DNA of 55,478 bases from Candidatus Calditenuaceae archaeon (GTDB lineage: Archaea; Thermoproteota; Nitrososphaeria_A; Caldarchaeales; Calditenuaceae), in NCBI GenBank assembly GCA_025058225.1, contig JANXEE010000004.1, positions 1 through 55,478 on the forward strand, written 5' to 3'. Every line of letters begins with the position of its first letter. Within the stretch, counting starts at the first letter, position 1. The notes under the pieces were generated by a model that saw only the letters and a list, made by a program, of their open reading frames with translations, was not told the DNA's origin and did not search any database. The translations under genes were made by a program, and so were the position numbers. Shown in pieces: positions 29,865-37,081 of this stretch.

Positions 29865-31907
29865 TCAGCGAATCAGTATCCTGAGCAGCCTGCTCTCCAT
29901 CCGCAGGGGCTCGAAGGGTCTGCCCGATCCTTCGTAGAACTTGCTGAAGAACTCGTAGAGGTGAAGCCTCAGGGCCTGAATGAAGGCCAGCGTACCCTCT
30001 AGGGCCATCACGCCCAGGTTGCCGATCACCAGGATCGGAAGGGCCGCCAAACCGATGCCCGCGTACGTCGAGTTGACCAAGAGCATCAGGGCCGCGTGAA
30101 TGACCATCAGTATGGGAACGCGGAGGTAGCTGAGCGTGTTCGACATGAAGTGGATGATGTTCTCGAGTATCTCGAGGAGCCCTGCGCCGATCCCGCCGAC
30201 GATGGAGGTCTTCGGCCCTATCCCGAGTACCGAGGAGAGCGGCCTTCCTATCACCAGTAGGACGAGACATGCCATTATGCCGTAGAGCGCGATGGTGCCG
30301 ACCGTCGCTATGGGGAGACCTATGAGGGGTGCAGGCTCGTTGAGCGTGGTCATTCCCTCGAAGCCTCCCGCGCCGATGAAGGCGATCGCGAACATTATGC
30401 CCATGAGGTACATCACCATCGTGACGCCCTTGGAGAAGATGGCCTCGCCCAGCTCGCCCTGCTTCGCGTATTTCACCGCCCCCAGCAACATCCCGAGCAT
30501 TATGTGGGCTGCACCCAGTAAAGGCGCGAACGTGAAGAGCGTCAGTATCGCGCCCTGACTCAACGCCTTGGTGGCTCCGTGTTTCTCGAGCAGCTCTATG
30601 ACCGGTTTGATGCCCGTGAACTCGTAGATCCCGAACCCGAAGGCCTCTTGTATCAGGAACCCGACTGTAGCAGCACCCGCACCGAGGAACGTGAGCAGTT
30701 TGCCCCACGTCTTCAGGTAGCCCCTGGCCCTCCTCCAGAGCAGCAGTCCGACCGTCATGATCACAAGGCCCTGACCCAGGTCGGCGAACATCATTCCGTA
30801 GAACACAACTATGAAGAGCGAGATGAAGGGTGTCGGGTCGACCTCATTGTATCCGGGCACGCCCTGCATCGACGTGATGGGACTGAAGGACTCGACGAGC
30901 TTGCCGTGCCTGACCAGCGTCGGGACTCCGCGACCTTCGTGACCGTCGTGATGGCCGTGGACCTCGACTTCCTCCAGCTCGGTGTATGCCTTGTTCCCCA
31001 CGGTCCTCGTGAACTCCTCCTTCCTCTCCTCGGGGATGTAACCCTCTATTACCACGACCCTCTTGAGTTCAGGCTCCCTCAGCTTGTCGACCCCCGACCT
31101 GAGGCTCTGTGCCAAGTCCCTGAGGGCTGCAATTCTAGGGCCCCTCTCCAGCTTGATCCTCTCGATCTCCCTCTCGACTTCGGTCCGCTTGGACTCGAGT
31201 GACTCGATCTCCGACCTGACCCTCGTGGCCTCCTCTGCCGCGTCATCAGGCATCCCCTCAAGCCTGAGCGGAGTTAGGTTCATGCCCCGCGCTATCCTGA
31301 GGACCCGTTCGGCGTCCTGAGGCCTTGAGAGGGCCAGAAGGGTTGACCTGCCCTCACCGATCGGTGTGTCCACCACGACGAAGTCCTGAAGGGCCTTCCT
31401 CGCCTCCTCGACCGCGGAGCTGGGTACCACGAAGACGGACGCCCTGAAACGCCTTAAGCCCTTCAGTACGCTAGCCTCGCGTCCGAGGGCCGCAAAGGCT
31501 TCGAGCTCTTCCAGCCTCTTCCGGAGCTCTCTCGTCTTCGCGGCGATCTCCTCTTCCTCCTTCCTGAGCCGCGTGAGCTCCCTCAGGACCGGCCCCGCCT
31601 CTTCTTCGAGCCTCTCCAGCGCCTCCTCGATCCTTTTCACCTCGACTACCTCGGGGTCGGGCAAATCGCCCTTCATCAGAACCTCTAGGGGTCCCTTCTC
31701 AGCAGAGACGCTCAGCTCCCTCACCACCGCCTCGAGCTCCAAGTGAAGCTCCCTCACCCTAGCGTAGAGCTCCTCTACCTCTCTGAGCCGCTCACCATCG
31801 CCCTCCTCGATGTGGAAATCTCCGAACCTGTAGAGCTCGTTGAGGACCTCCTGCGACTTACGCCTGGTCGTGAGCACCCTCGCCTTGACCAGTCTGACTA
31901 TCCCCAT
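29865..31907 (-). CDS. atpI: A-type ATP synthase subunit I (a subunit)
   Basis: 680 residues. N-terminal cytoplasmic half is mostly coiled coil (residues about 30-130 and 200-280) with the typical start VRLVKARVLTTRRKSQEVL; the C-terminal half has seven or eight membrane segments, starting at TPFISLFIVVFYGMMFADLGQG (FxxxxGxMfgDlGhG motif) and including the HFMSNTLSYLRV segment with the essential arginine for proton or sodium passage. It forms the ion half-channels against the c-ring. The other subunits are not in this window, so the gene is separated from the rest. Minus-strand TATA-like gtttaagtg at 31936-31944 about 33 nt upstream: probably leaderless. Confidence 0.93.
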   Translation of the reverse strand: MGIVRLVKARVLTTRRKSQEVLNELYRFGDFHIEEGDGERLREVEELYARVRELHLELEAVVRELSVSAEKGPLEVLMKGDLPDPEVVEVKRIEEALERLEEEAGPVLRELTRLRKEEEEIAAKTRELRKRLEELEAFAALGREASVLKGLRRFRASVFVVPSSAVEEARKALQDFVVVDTPIGEGRSTLLALSRPQDAERVLRIARGMNLTPLRLEGMPDDAAEEATRVRSEIESLESKRTEVEREIERIKLERGPRIAALRDLAQSLRSGVDKLREPELKRVVVIEGYIPEERKEEFTRTVGNKAYTELEEVEVHGHHDGHEGRGVPTLVRHGKLVESFSPITSMQGVPGYNEVDPTPFISLFIVVFYGMMFADLGQGLVIMTVGLLLWRRARGYLKTWGKLLTFLGAGAATVGFLIQEAFGFGIYEFTGIKPVIELLEKHGATKALSQGAILTLFTFAPLLGAAHIMLGMLLGAVKYAKQGELGEAIFSKGVTMVMYLMGIMFAIAFIGAGGFEGMTTLNEPAPLIGLPIATVGTIALYGIMACLVLLVIGRPLSSVLGIGPKTSIVGGIGAGLLEILENIIHFMSNTLSYLRVPILMVIHAALMLLVNSTYAGIGLAALPILVIGNLGVMALEGTLAFIQALRLHLYEFFSKFYEGSGRPFEPLRMESRLLRILIR

Positions 31908-31991
31908 CGCGTCGCCGGTGAGTCGATGGTCCGTTCACTTAAACTGACCTCTCCCACCTTCGGCAGTCAGAGGACCCCTCGGCTCAAAGGT

Positions 31992-32014
31992 TGCTTCCAT
32001 CTTCAGATGGAGCA
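31992..32014. repeat. Short hairpin between atpI and the eS26 gene
   Basis: tccatc-ttca-gatgga (31996-32011) is a 6-bp stem with a four-base loop, extended outward by tgc/gca with one bulged base. It lies between two divergent promoters; role unknown. Confidence 0.35.
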
Positions 32015-32057
32015 TCAAAACGGTGGTGACCCGATAGGATGAGGTTTAAGGTGCTGG

Positions 32058-32066
32058 GTTTATATG
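32058..32066 (+). promoter_or_regulatory. TATA-like box of the eS26 gene
   Basis: gtttatatg about 36 nt before TTG 32098; a cacaggtgg stretch just before the start may act as ribosome binding site. Confidence 0.5.
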
Positions 32067-32097
32067 CGGACGTAGACAATTAGCACAGGTGGCCTGA

Positions 32098-32382
32098 TTG
32101 CCGGTCAAGAGGAAGAACAGGGGGCGGAGGAAGGGGAGCGCCGGCTCCGAGCCGATGGTGCAGTGCGACAACTGCGGAGCCTTCGTGCCGAGGAGCAAGG
32201 TCCAGCGCGTCACGCGGAGGGTCTCTCTGGTGAGGGGTGAGCTCGCGAGGGAGCTGAAATCTTCGGGCGCCTACATAGCGGAGAACGTCATCACCGAGAA
32301 CCTCTGCATCTCGTGCGCGATCCATTACGGTGTTCTGAAGGTCAGGGCAAGGGAGGACAGGAAACCCACGGAGTTCGTCTGA
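32098..32382 (+). CDS. rps26e: Small ribosomal subunit protein eS26
   Basis: 94 residues, TTG start. MPVKRKNRGRRKGS basic N-terminus, zinc motif CDNCGAFVPRSK with the second pair CISC, and RRVSLVRGELARELKSSGAY. eS26 sits at the mRNA exit of the small subunit; in archaea it is found in TACK and Asgard lineages, so it helps place this genome. The end is 4 nt from the stop of the convergent uL18 gene. Confidence 0.93.
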   Translation: MPVKRKNRGRRKGSAGSEPMVQCDNCGAFVPRSKVQRVTRRVSLVRGELARELKSSGAYIAENVITENLCISCAIHYGVLKVRAREDRKPTEFV

Positions 32383-32386
32383 GAAC

Positions 32387-32962
32387 TCATCGACCGGTAG
32401 GGAGCTCAGCCTTTATCCTCCTCAGTACCTCCTCGAAGTGTGAAGGCAGATCCCTCAACACCTCGAGGTCTGAGGCGCTGAACCTCTCAACACCTTGCTC
32501 ACCGAGGGAGCTCACGTATTCTGACAGCACTTCACCACGTATCCTCGACTCGTCCGGCAGGACGTCCTCCGAAGTGGGTATCGAGAGCCCCGCGTCGATC
32601 GCTCCCTTCATCACAGCGAAGACCCTCGCGCCCTTCGAAGGTGTCCGCATCCCTATGTCGGCTATGGCCTCCGAGTATCCCTTGGACCTGGCCAAGGCCC
32701 CTGCCAGATATCCGGTGAGGTACGCGGCGGGAGTGTTCTTCAGTCCAGCCTTCCATCCGTACCTCCTCAGGACCCCCGAGTTGACCGTGAGGATCGTCCT
32801 GTCGCCGCCGGCCTTCGGCTCCACCAGCTGAACGATGAAGTGGGTGCCGGTCCTCCTCACCACCAGCCTCGGCCTGCCGGACCTAACCATCCTGTACCGC
32901 TTCCTGTAGTCGGTTGTACCTGACCTTCTCCTTCTGGGCGGAAACCTCTTAAGCTCGCTCAA
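32387..32962 (-). CDS. rpl18: Large ribosomal subunit protein uL18
   Basis: 191 residues. FPPRRRRSGTTDYRKRYRMV, RSGRPRLVVRRTGTHFIVQLVEP, KNTPAAYLTGYLAGALA and MRTPSKGARVFAVMKGAIDAGLSIP are the archaeal L18 signature. Binds 5S rRNA. Directly follows eL19 (6 nt gap), the usual archaeal order within the ribosomal protein block, here split from the rest. Confidence 0.95.
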   Translation of the reverse strand: MSELKRFPPRRRRSGTTDYRKRYRMVRSGRPRLVVRRTGTHFIVQLVEPKAGGDRTILTVNSGVLRRYGWKAGLKNTPAAYLTGYLAGALARSKGYSEAIADIGMRTPSKGARVFAVMKGAIDAGLSIPTSEDVLPDESRIRGEVLSEYVSSLGEQGVERFSASDLEVLRDLPSHFEEVLRRIKAELPTGR

Positions 32963-32968
32963 GACCGA

Positions 32969-33424
32969 TCACACCTTCTCGAGCTTACCCATCTCGACCA
33001 ACAGGTTCCTGATGTCCGCGATGGACTTGAAGCGTCCCGCCTTCGCCTGGAGGTACAGCCTCCTGTAGGTGCTCCTGTCGATGACACCGGAGTCCCTCAT
33101 CCTCTTCAGGTACCTCCTCTGTGCCCTGACCCTCATCGCCCACCTCTCCTTCCTCGTCAGGGTCGAGTACTTCCCTCCCTTCCTCACCCTCTTCTCCTTG
33201 GCCCTCAGCCTGGTGTGTCCCGTGACGGGTGCGGCGTAGATCGCACCTTCCTCGATCAGAGCCCTCACGTCCTCCCTCGTGATCGCGTCTTCAACGTCCT
33301 CCAGCCTCTCCGGATCGAACTTCACCCTGTTCTTTCCCACCCCGAGCAGGTCCGCCGCAAGCCTTCTCTGGAGTCTCAGCTGCATCTCCTTCCCCGCCAG
33401 AGCCCGCTCCCTTCTCTTATACAT
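32969..33424 (-). CDS. rpl19e: Large ribosomal subunit protein eL19
   Basis: 151 residues from ATG 33424. LRLQRRLAADLLGVGKNRVKFDPER, EDVRALIEEGAIYA, GHTRLRAKEKRVRKGGKYST and YLKRMRDSGVIDRSTYRRLYLQAKAGRF are family signatures. A longer open frame goes to 33514 but the extra part is GC-rich, structured and not protein-like. The transcript probably begins near 33490 from the shared TATA element, giving a leader of about 65 nt. Confidence 0.95.
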   Translation of the reverse strand: MYKRRERALAGKEMQLRLQRRLAADLLGVGKNRVKFDPERLEDVEDAITREDVRALIEEGAIYAAPVTGHTRLRAKEKRVRKGGKYSTLTRKERWAMRVRAQRRYLKRMRDSGVIDRSTYRRLYLQAKAGRFKSIADIRNLLVEMGKLEKV

Positions 33425-33490
33425 AGCGAGCCCGCCCGCCCCGGGGTCCTGCGCCCCGGATCCCCGCACCGACCGCCGCCACAGGACGTG
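33425..33490 (-). other. Structured GC-rich leader before eL19
   Basis: Contains a stem ccgggg/ccccgg around cgcagga (minus strand, about 33443-33461) and further G-rich runs. Such leaders of ribosomal protein messages can be protein-binding autoregulatory sites; none is proven here. Confidence 0.3.
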
Positions 33491-33517
33491 AAGTTCCGCG
33501 CTTTGGAAAGGCAAGGA

Positions 33518-33527
33518 CTATATTTGG
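33518..33527. promoter_or_regulatory. Shared TATA-like element between eL19 and galU
   Basis: ctatatttgg, about 25 nt before the galU ATG (33547) on the plus strand and also A/T-rich on the minus strand for the ribosomal operon; flanked by ggac and gtcc. Confidence 0.45.
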
Positions 33528-33546
33528 TCCAGGACACGCGACGCCG

Positions 33547-34407
33547 ATGATCAGTAAGGCGGTGATCACCGCTGCCGGCCTCGGGACGAGGCTGATCCCC
33601 GCGACGAAGGAGATGCCGAAGGAGATGCTCCCGATCTACGTCAGGGGCGAGTCCGGCCCGGTCCTCAAGCCCCTCCTCCAAGTCCTCTTCGAGAAGCTCT
33701 TCGATTTCGGGATAAGGGAGTTCTGCTTCGTCGTCGGAAGGGGCAAGAGGGTGATCGAGGACCACTTCACCCCGGACTGGAAGTTCGTCGAGAGGCTCGA
33801 GTCCAACGGGAAGGCGGGACAGGCTGCCGAGCTGAAGAGGTTCTACGCGATGCTCGAGAGGTCCGTCACGGTCTGGGTGAACCAGCCCGCGCCCCTCGGG
33901 TTCGGCGACGCGGTCCTGAGGTCTCGGCCATTCGTCGACGAGGAGTTCCTCCTCTGCGCCGGCGACACCTACGTCCACTCTCCCGACAACGGGTTCCTCA
34001 GGTCGCTCGAGGCCCTGAGGGCCGACCACTCGTGCGACGCCGCGCTCCTCCTCAAGTCGGTCGAGGACCCGAGGAGGTTCGGAGTCGCGGTGGTCGAGGA
34101 CGGTTCCGTCGGCAGGCTCAGGGTGCTCAGGGTGGTCGAGAAGCCCCCGGTTCCCCCCAGCGACCTAGCCATCCTCCCCTTCTACGTCTTCACGCCCGAG
34201 GTCTTCGACGCGCTCGGGTCGATCGGGCCCGGTCATGGCGGGGAGGTCCAGCTGACCGACGCGATCCAGCTCCTGACCGAGAGGGGGAGGTCCGTGATGG
34301 CGGTCAGGCTCCCCAAGTCCGATGTCTGGCTCGACGTAGGAACTCCCGAGTCCTACTTCGAGGCGATCAGGGTCTCCTACGCGATCGCGGCCGGTGCTGT
34401 CCGTTGA
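33547..34407 (+). CDS. galU: UTP-glucose-1-phosphate uridylyltransferase
   Basis: 286 residues. SKAVITAAGLGTRLIPATKEMPKEMLPIY is the nucleotidyl-transferase loop with the catalytic lysine region; later LLCAGDTYVHS binds metal, and GGEVQLTDAIQLL and the VWLDVGTPESYF end are GalU signatures. Makes UDP-glucose, the substrate of the next gene product. The downstream dehydrogenase starts 26 nt later on the same strand. Confidence 0.92.
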   Translation: MISKAVITAAGLGTRLIPATKEMPKEMLPIYVRGESGPVLKPLLQVLFEKLFDFGIREFCFVVGRGKRVIEDHFTPDWKFVERLESNGKAGQAAELKRFYAMLERSVTVWVNQPAPLGFGDAVLRSRPFVDEEFLLCAGDTYVHSPDNGFLRSLEALRADHSCDAALLLKSVEDPRRFGVAVVEDGSVGRLRVLRVVEKPPVPPSDLAILPFYVFTPEVFDALGSIGPGHGGEVQLTDAIQLLTERGRSVMAVRLPKSDVWLDVGTPESYFEAIRVSYAIAAGAVR

Positions 34408-34433
34408 GCTGGGCCTCGGGCTCCATCGACGTC

Positions 34434-35768
34434 ATGAGGGTCTCAGTCGTCGGGCTGGGGTACGTCGGCCTCACGGTCGCGGCCGTCCTCGCCTCAAAGG
34501 GCTTCAGGGTCACCGGGATCGACGTCGACCGGGAGAGGGTCTCGGCGGTCTCCTCCGGGAGGTGTCCCATCCACGAGCCGGGGCTCGACAGGCTGGTAAG
34601 GAGGTCTGTTTCCAAGGGGACGCTCGCGGCCACGACCGACTACGGCGCGGTCAGGGAGACCTCAGTCACCTTCGTCACCGTCGGCACCCCCAGCAACCCC
34701 GACGGGAGCATCGACCTCAGGTACGTCAGGGAGGCATGCAGGTCGATCGGCGAGGCGCTGCGCGGAAAGTCCGACAGTCACCTAGTCGTCGTGAAGAGCA
34801 CCGTCGTCCCCGGGACCACCGGCAAGGTGGTCGTCCCGACGCTCGAGTCCTCCAGCGGGAAGAGGGTCGGGGAAGGTCTCTTCGTCTGCGTCAACCCCGA
34901 GTTTCTGAGGGAGGGGTCCGCGGTGAGGGACATGCTCGAGCCCGACAGGATCGTCCTCGGCGACGCGGGCGACGGGTCCTCTGACCTGCTCCTCGAGCTC
35001 TACGGGAGGCTCTACCGAAGGAGGATGTCGCCTGTCCTGAAGACGAATTACGTTAACGCCGAGCTGATAAAATACGCGAACAACGTCTTCCTCGCGGCGA
35101 GGGTCAGCCTGATCAACGAGTTCGCGAACCTCTGCCAGCTCATCCCGGGCGCGGACGTCAAGGTAGTTGCCGAGGGGCTCGGGCTCGACGAGCGGATAGG
35201 CCCGCACTTCCTCAGGGCCGGGATAGGGTTCGGGGGGAGCTGTTTCCCGAAGGACATCAGGGCGATCGTCGCGCTCTCGAGGGAGCTCGGGCACGATCCG
35301 AGGATCACGAGGGCTGTCTACGAAGTGAACGAGCTCCAGCCCTCGGTGGTCGTCAGGACGGCAGAGGAGCTCTTGGGTGACCTGAGGGGGAAGAGGGTCG
35401 CGGTCCTCGGACTGGCCTTCAAGCCGAACACCGACGACGTCAGGGAGTCTCCAGCGCTGAAGCTCGTTAGGCTCTTCGCGGAGAGGGGCTCAGAGGTTAG
35501 GGCCTACGACCCGGCCGCCGGGGAGAACGCGAGGAGGGAGCTCGGGGACACGGCGGAGGTGGTCGGCTCGGTGGAGGAGTGCTTGGAGGGCGCGGACCTC
35601 TGCGTCCTCGCGACCGAGTGGGGCCAGTTCAGGTCGCTCAGGCCCGAGGACTTCGCGTCGCTGATGAGGGAGCCAGCGCTGATAGACGGCAGGAGAGTCT
35701 ACGACCCGAAAGAGTTCTCCGGGAAGGTCAGGTTCAGGGCGATCGGACTCGGGCCCGCGGACGGGTGA
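34434..35768 (+). CDS. ugd: UDP-glucose 6-dehydrogenase
   Basis: 444 residues from ATG 34434. N-terminal NAD fold VSVVGLGYVGLTVAAVLAS, VTVGTPSNPDGSIDL, KSTVVPGTTGKVV, NPEFLREGSAV; central helix NAELIKYANNVFLAARVSLINE; catalytic cysteine in GIGFGGSCFPKDI; C-terminal domain VAVLGLAFKPNTDDVRESP. Oxidises UDP-glucose twice to UDP-glucuronate. The frame is open upstream within galU but without protein character. Forms a pair with galU. Confidence 0.95.
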   Translation: MRVSVVGLGYVGLTVAAVLASKGFRVTGIDVDRERVSAVSSGRCPIHEPGLDRLVRRSVSKGTLAATTDYGAVRETSVTFVTVGTPSNPDGSIDLRYVREACRSIGEALRGKSDSHLVVVKSTVVPGTTGKVVVPTLESSSGKRVGEGLFVCVNPEFLREGSAVRDMLEPDRIVLGDAGDGSSDLLLELYGRLYRRRMSPVLKTNYVNAELIKYANNVFLAARVSLINEFANLCQLIPGADVKVVAEGLGLDERIGPHFLRAGIGFGGSCFPKDIRAIVALSRELGHDPRITRAVYEVNELQPSVVVRTAEELLGDLRGKRVAVLGLAFKPNTDDVRESPALKLVRLFAERGSEVRAYDPAAGENARRELGDTAEVVGSVEECLEGADLCVLATEWGQFRSLRPEDFASLMREPALIDGRRVYDPKEFSGKVRFRAIGLGPADG

Positions 35769-35771
35769 GCC

Positions 35772-36749
35772 TCACTCAGGGTCCGTCCCGGCCCTTTCGG
35801 CCAGGTACCACCTGACGTACCTCCTGACCATCGTGCGCAGGTCCGTCTTAGGGGACCACCCGAGCTCCCTCCTGGCCTTGCTGACGTCGCCGTAGCTCTC
35901 GAGCGACTCGTGGTGCGCGAGCTCCCTCCTGACCACGTCTACTTTCTTCCCGATCGCTGCAATCATCTCGTGCGCCAGCTCCTCGACGCTGACCGGTTCC
36001 CCCCTACCGACGTTGTAGGCCTCTCCCCTCCTGCCCCTCTCGGACGCGAGGACCGTCGCCTCGACCGCGTCGCCGACATAGACGAAGTCCCTCGTGGCAG
36101 GCCTGAATACGCCGTCGACCGTCCTGCCGTTTACCTCCACGGCCTGCCCCGAGGCTATCCTGTCGGCGAAGACCCTGAAGACGTTGTGGGTTCTGCACCT
36201 CTCCCCGACGACGTTAAAGTACCTCACGACGACCGCGTCTAACCCGTAGTCGGAAGCGTAGCCCCTCACCAGCTCCTCCCCGATCCACTTGCTGAGCGCG
36301 TAGGGCCCCTTAGGCCTGGGCGGCATGTCCTCAGAGTGGGGAGGGCTCTGGTCGCCGTAGACGCTGCTGGATGACGTGAAGACGACTTTCGGTGACGGTT
36401 CGCACCTCCTCGCGGCCTCCAGGACGTTCAAGAGCGCCATCACGTTGTTCTCGAGGAAGGTGTGGGGCTGGAGGACGCTGAGCCTGTGCGACGAGAGGGC
36501 CGCGAGGTGGAAGACCTTCTCTGGCGCGTGACGCTCGATCAGCTGGATGACCTGCTCCGCGGACCTCAGGTCCATCGTCACAGGAACGACCATCCCTTCG
36601 TGGTGCCTCTCGAGGAGTTCTTTCAGGTAGCCCTCTCCGGGTGAAGGGTGCCCCACAGCGATGACACTCGCCCCCGCGGCGAGCAGCGCCTCGACGAGGT
36701 GGCTTCCTATGAAGCCGAAGGCACCCGTCACCAGCATCATTTCCCGCAT
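35772..36749 (-). CDS. NAD-dependent sugar-nucleotide epimerase/dehydratase (GalE-like)
   Basis: 325 residues from ATG 36749. Short-chain dehydrogenase fold: MLVTGAFGFIGSHLVEALL (GxxGxxG), VFHLAALSSH, FTSSSSVYGDQ, the catalytic pair in GPYALSKWIGEEL (Tyr-x-x-x-Lys), VVRYFNVVGER, FRPATRDFVYVGDAVEA. Could be a UDP-glucose or UDP-glucuronate 4-epimerase given the neighbouring galU-ugd pair, whose end converges on it 3 nt away. Minus-strand TATA-like cctaaaatg at 36766-36774 about 20 nt upstream: leaderless. Confidence 0.88.
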   Translation of the reverse strand: MREMMLVTGAFGFIGSHLVEALLAAGASVIAVGHPSPGEGYLKELLERHHEGMVVPVTMDLRSAEQVIQLIERHAPEKVFHLAALSSHRLSVLQPHTFLENNVMALLNVLEAARRCEPSPKVVFTSSSSVYGDQSPPHSEDMPPRPKGPYALSKWIGEELVRGYASDYGLDAVVVRYFNVVGERCRTHNVFRVFADRIASGQAVEVNGRTVDGVFRPATRDFVYVGDAVEATVLASERGRRGEAYNVGRGEPVSVEELAHEMIAAIGKKVDVVRRELAHHESLESYGDVSKARRELGWSPKTDLRTMVRRYVRWYLAERAGTDPE

Positions 36750-36863
36750 ATGCGGTTCCTCCCCGCATTTTAGGTTGCTCGGCATCGAGCCATGCCCCCT
36801 GAGGTTTCGGCGCCCTCAAGCTGTGAGGGCTCTTCGTGGGACGCCCTGAAGCGTACGCGGGAA

Positions 36864-36872
36864 GTTTTATGT
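36864..36872 (+). promoter_or_regulatory. TATA-like box of the metal-ATPase operon
   Basis: gttttatgt, with the expected transcript start at about 36893, inside the palindrome 36885-36896. Confidence 0.45.
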
Positions 36873-36884
36873 AGTAAATTAGTT

Positions 36885-36896
36885 CATTGATCAATG
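36885..36896. promoter_or_regulatory. Perfect palindrome cattgatcaatg (candidate operator)
   Basis: A 12-base perfect palindrome between the TATA-like element and the first coding sequence of the metal-transport operon. Position over the predicted transcript start is what a repressor such as an ArsR-family metal sensor would use. Confidence 0.45.
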
Positions 36897-36915
36897 GACT
36901 GTCGTGTAAGTTGAG

Positions 36916-37080
36916 GTGGAGCGCCCCTGTTTGATGGGCTGCGGGCTCGTCAGGAACAGGAAAGAGGGCAAGAACGTCTACTGCAGCATCATCGAAAAGG
37001 TGAGGGGGGTCCTCGAGGGCGCGGACGACGTGATGATGCAGGTCTACGAAGAGATCGCGTCGTGTGTCAGGTACAGGTAA
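36916..37080 (+). CDS. Short ArsR-type wing-like protein (54 aa), possibly truncated regulator
   Basis: GTG start, stop 1 nt before the ATPase ATG. GCGLVRNRKEGKNVYCSIIEKV resembles the end of the recognition helix and the wing of ArsR-family repressors (GLVRsRREGR.VYYsL), followed by a C-terminal helix with VMMQVYEEIA. The N-terminal helix-turn-helix half is absent and a TAA lies in frame just upstream, so it is either a decayed regulator or a minimal one. Cysteines at 5, 9, 23 and 50 could bind metal. Could be a chance resemblance, but the coupling to a metal pump supports it. Confidence 0.5.
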   Translation: MERPCLMGCGLVRNRKEGKNVYCSIIEKVRGVLEGADDVMMQVYEEIASCVRYR

Positions 37081-37081
37081 G

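Noticed and set aside
29797-30708. Minus-strand frame of 303 residues
   Set aside because: Lies out of frame within the ATP synthase subunit I gene; composition Arg/His/Gly-rich, no domain.
33425-33514. Longer eL19 from the frame opening at 33514
   Set aside because: The 30 extra residues are unlike the family and overlap a probable promoter and stem-loop.
34032-34433. N-terminal extension of UDP-glucose dehydrogenase over galU
   Set aside because: The protein family starts at the VSVVGLGYVGL segment; the extension is galU in another frame.
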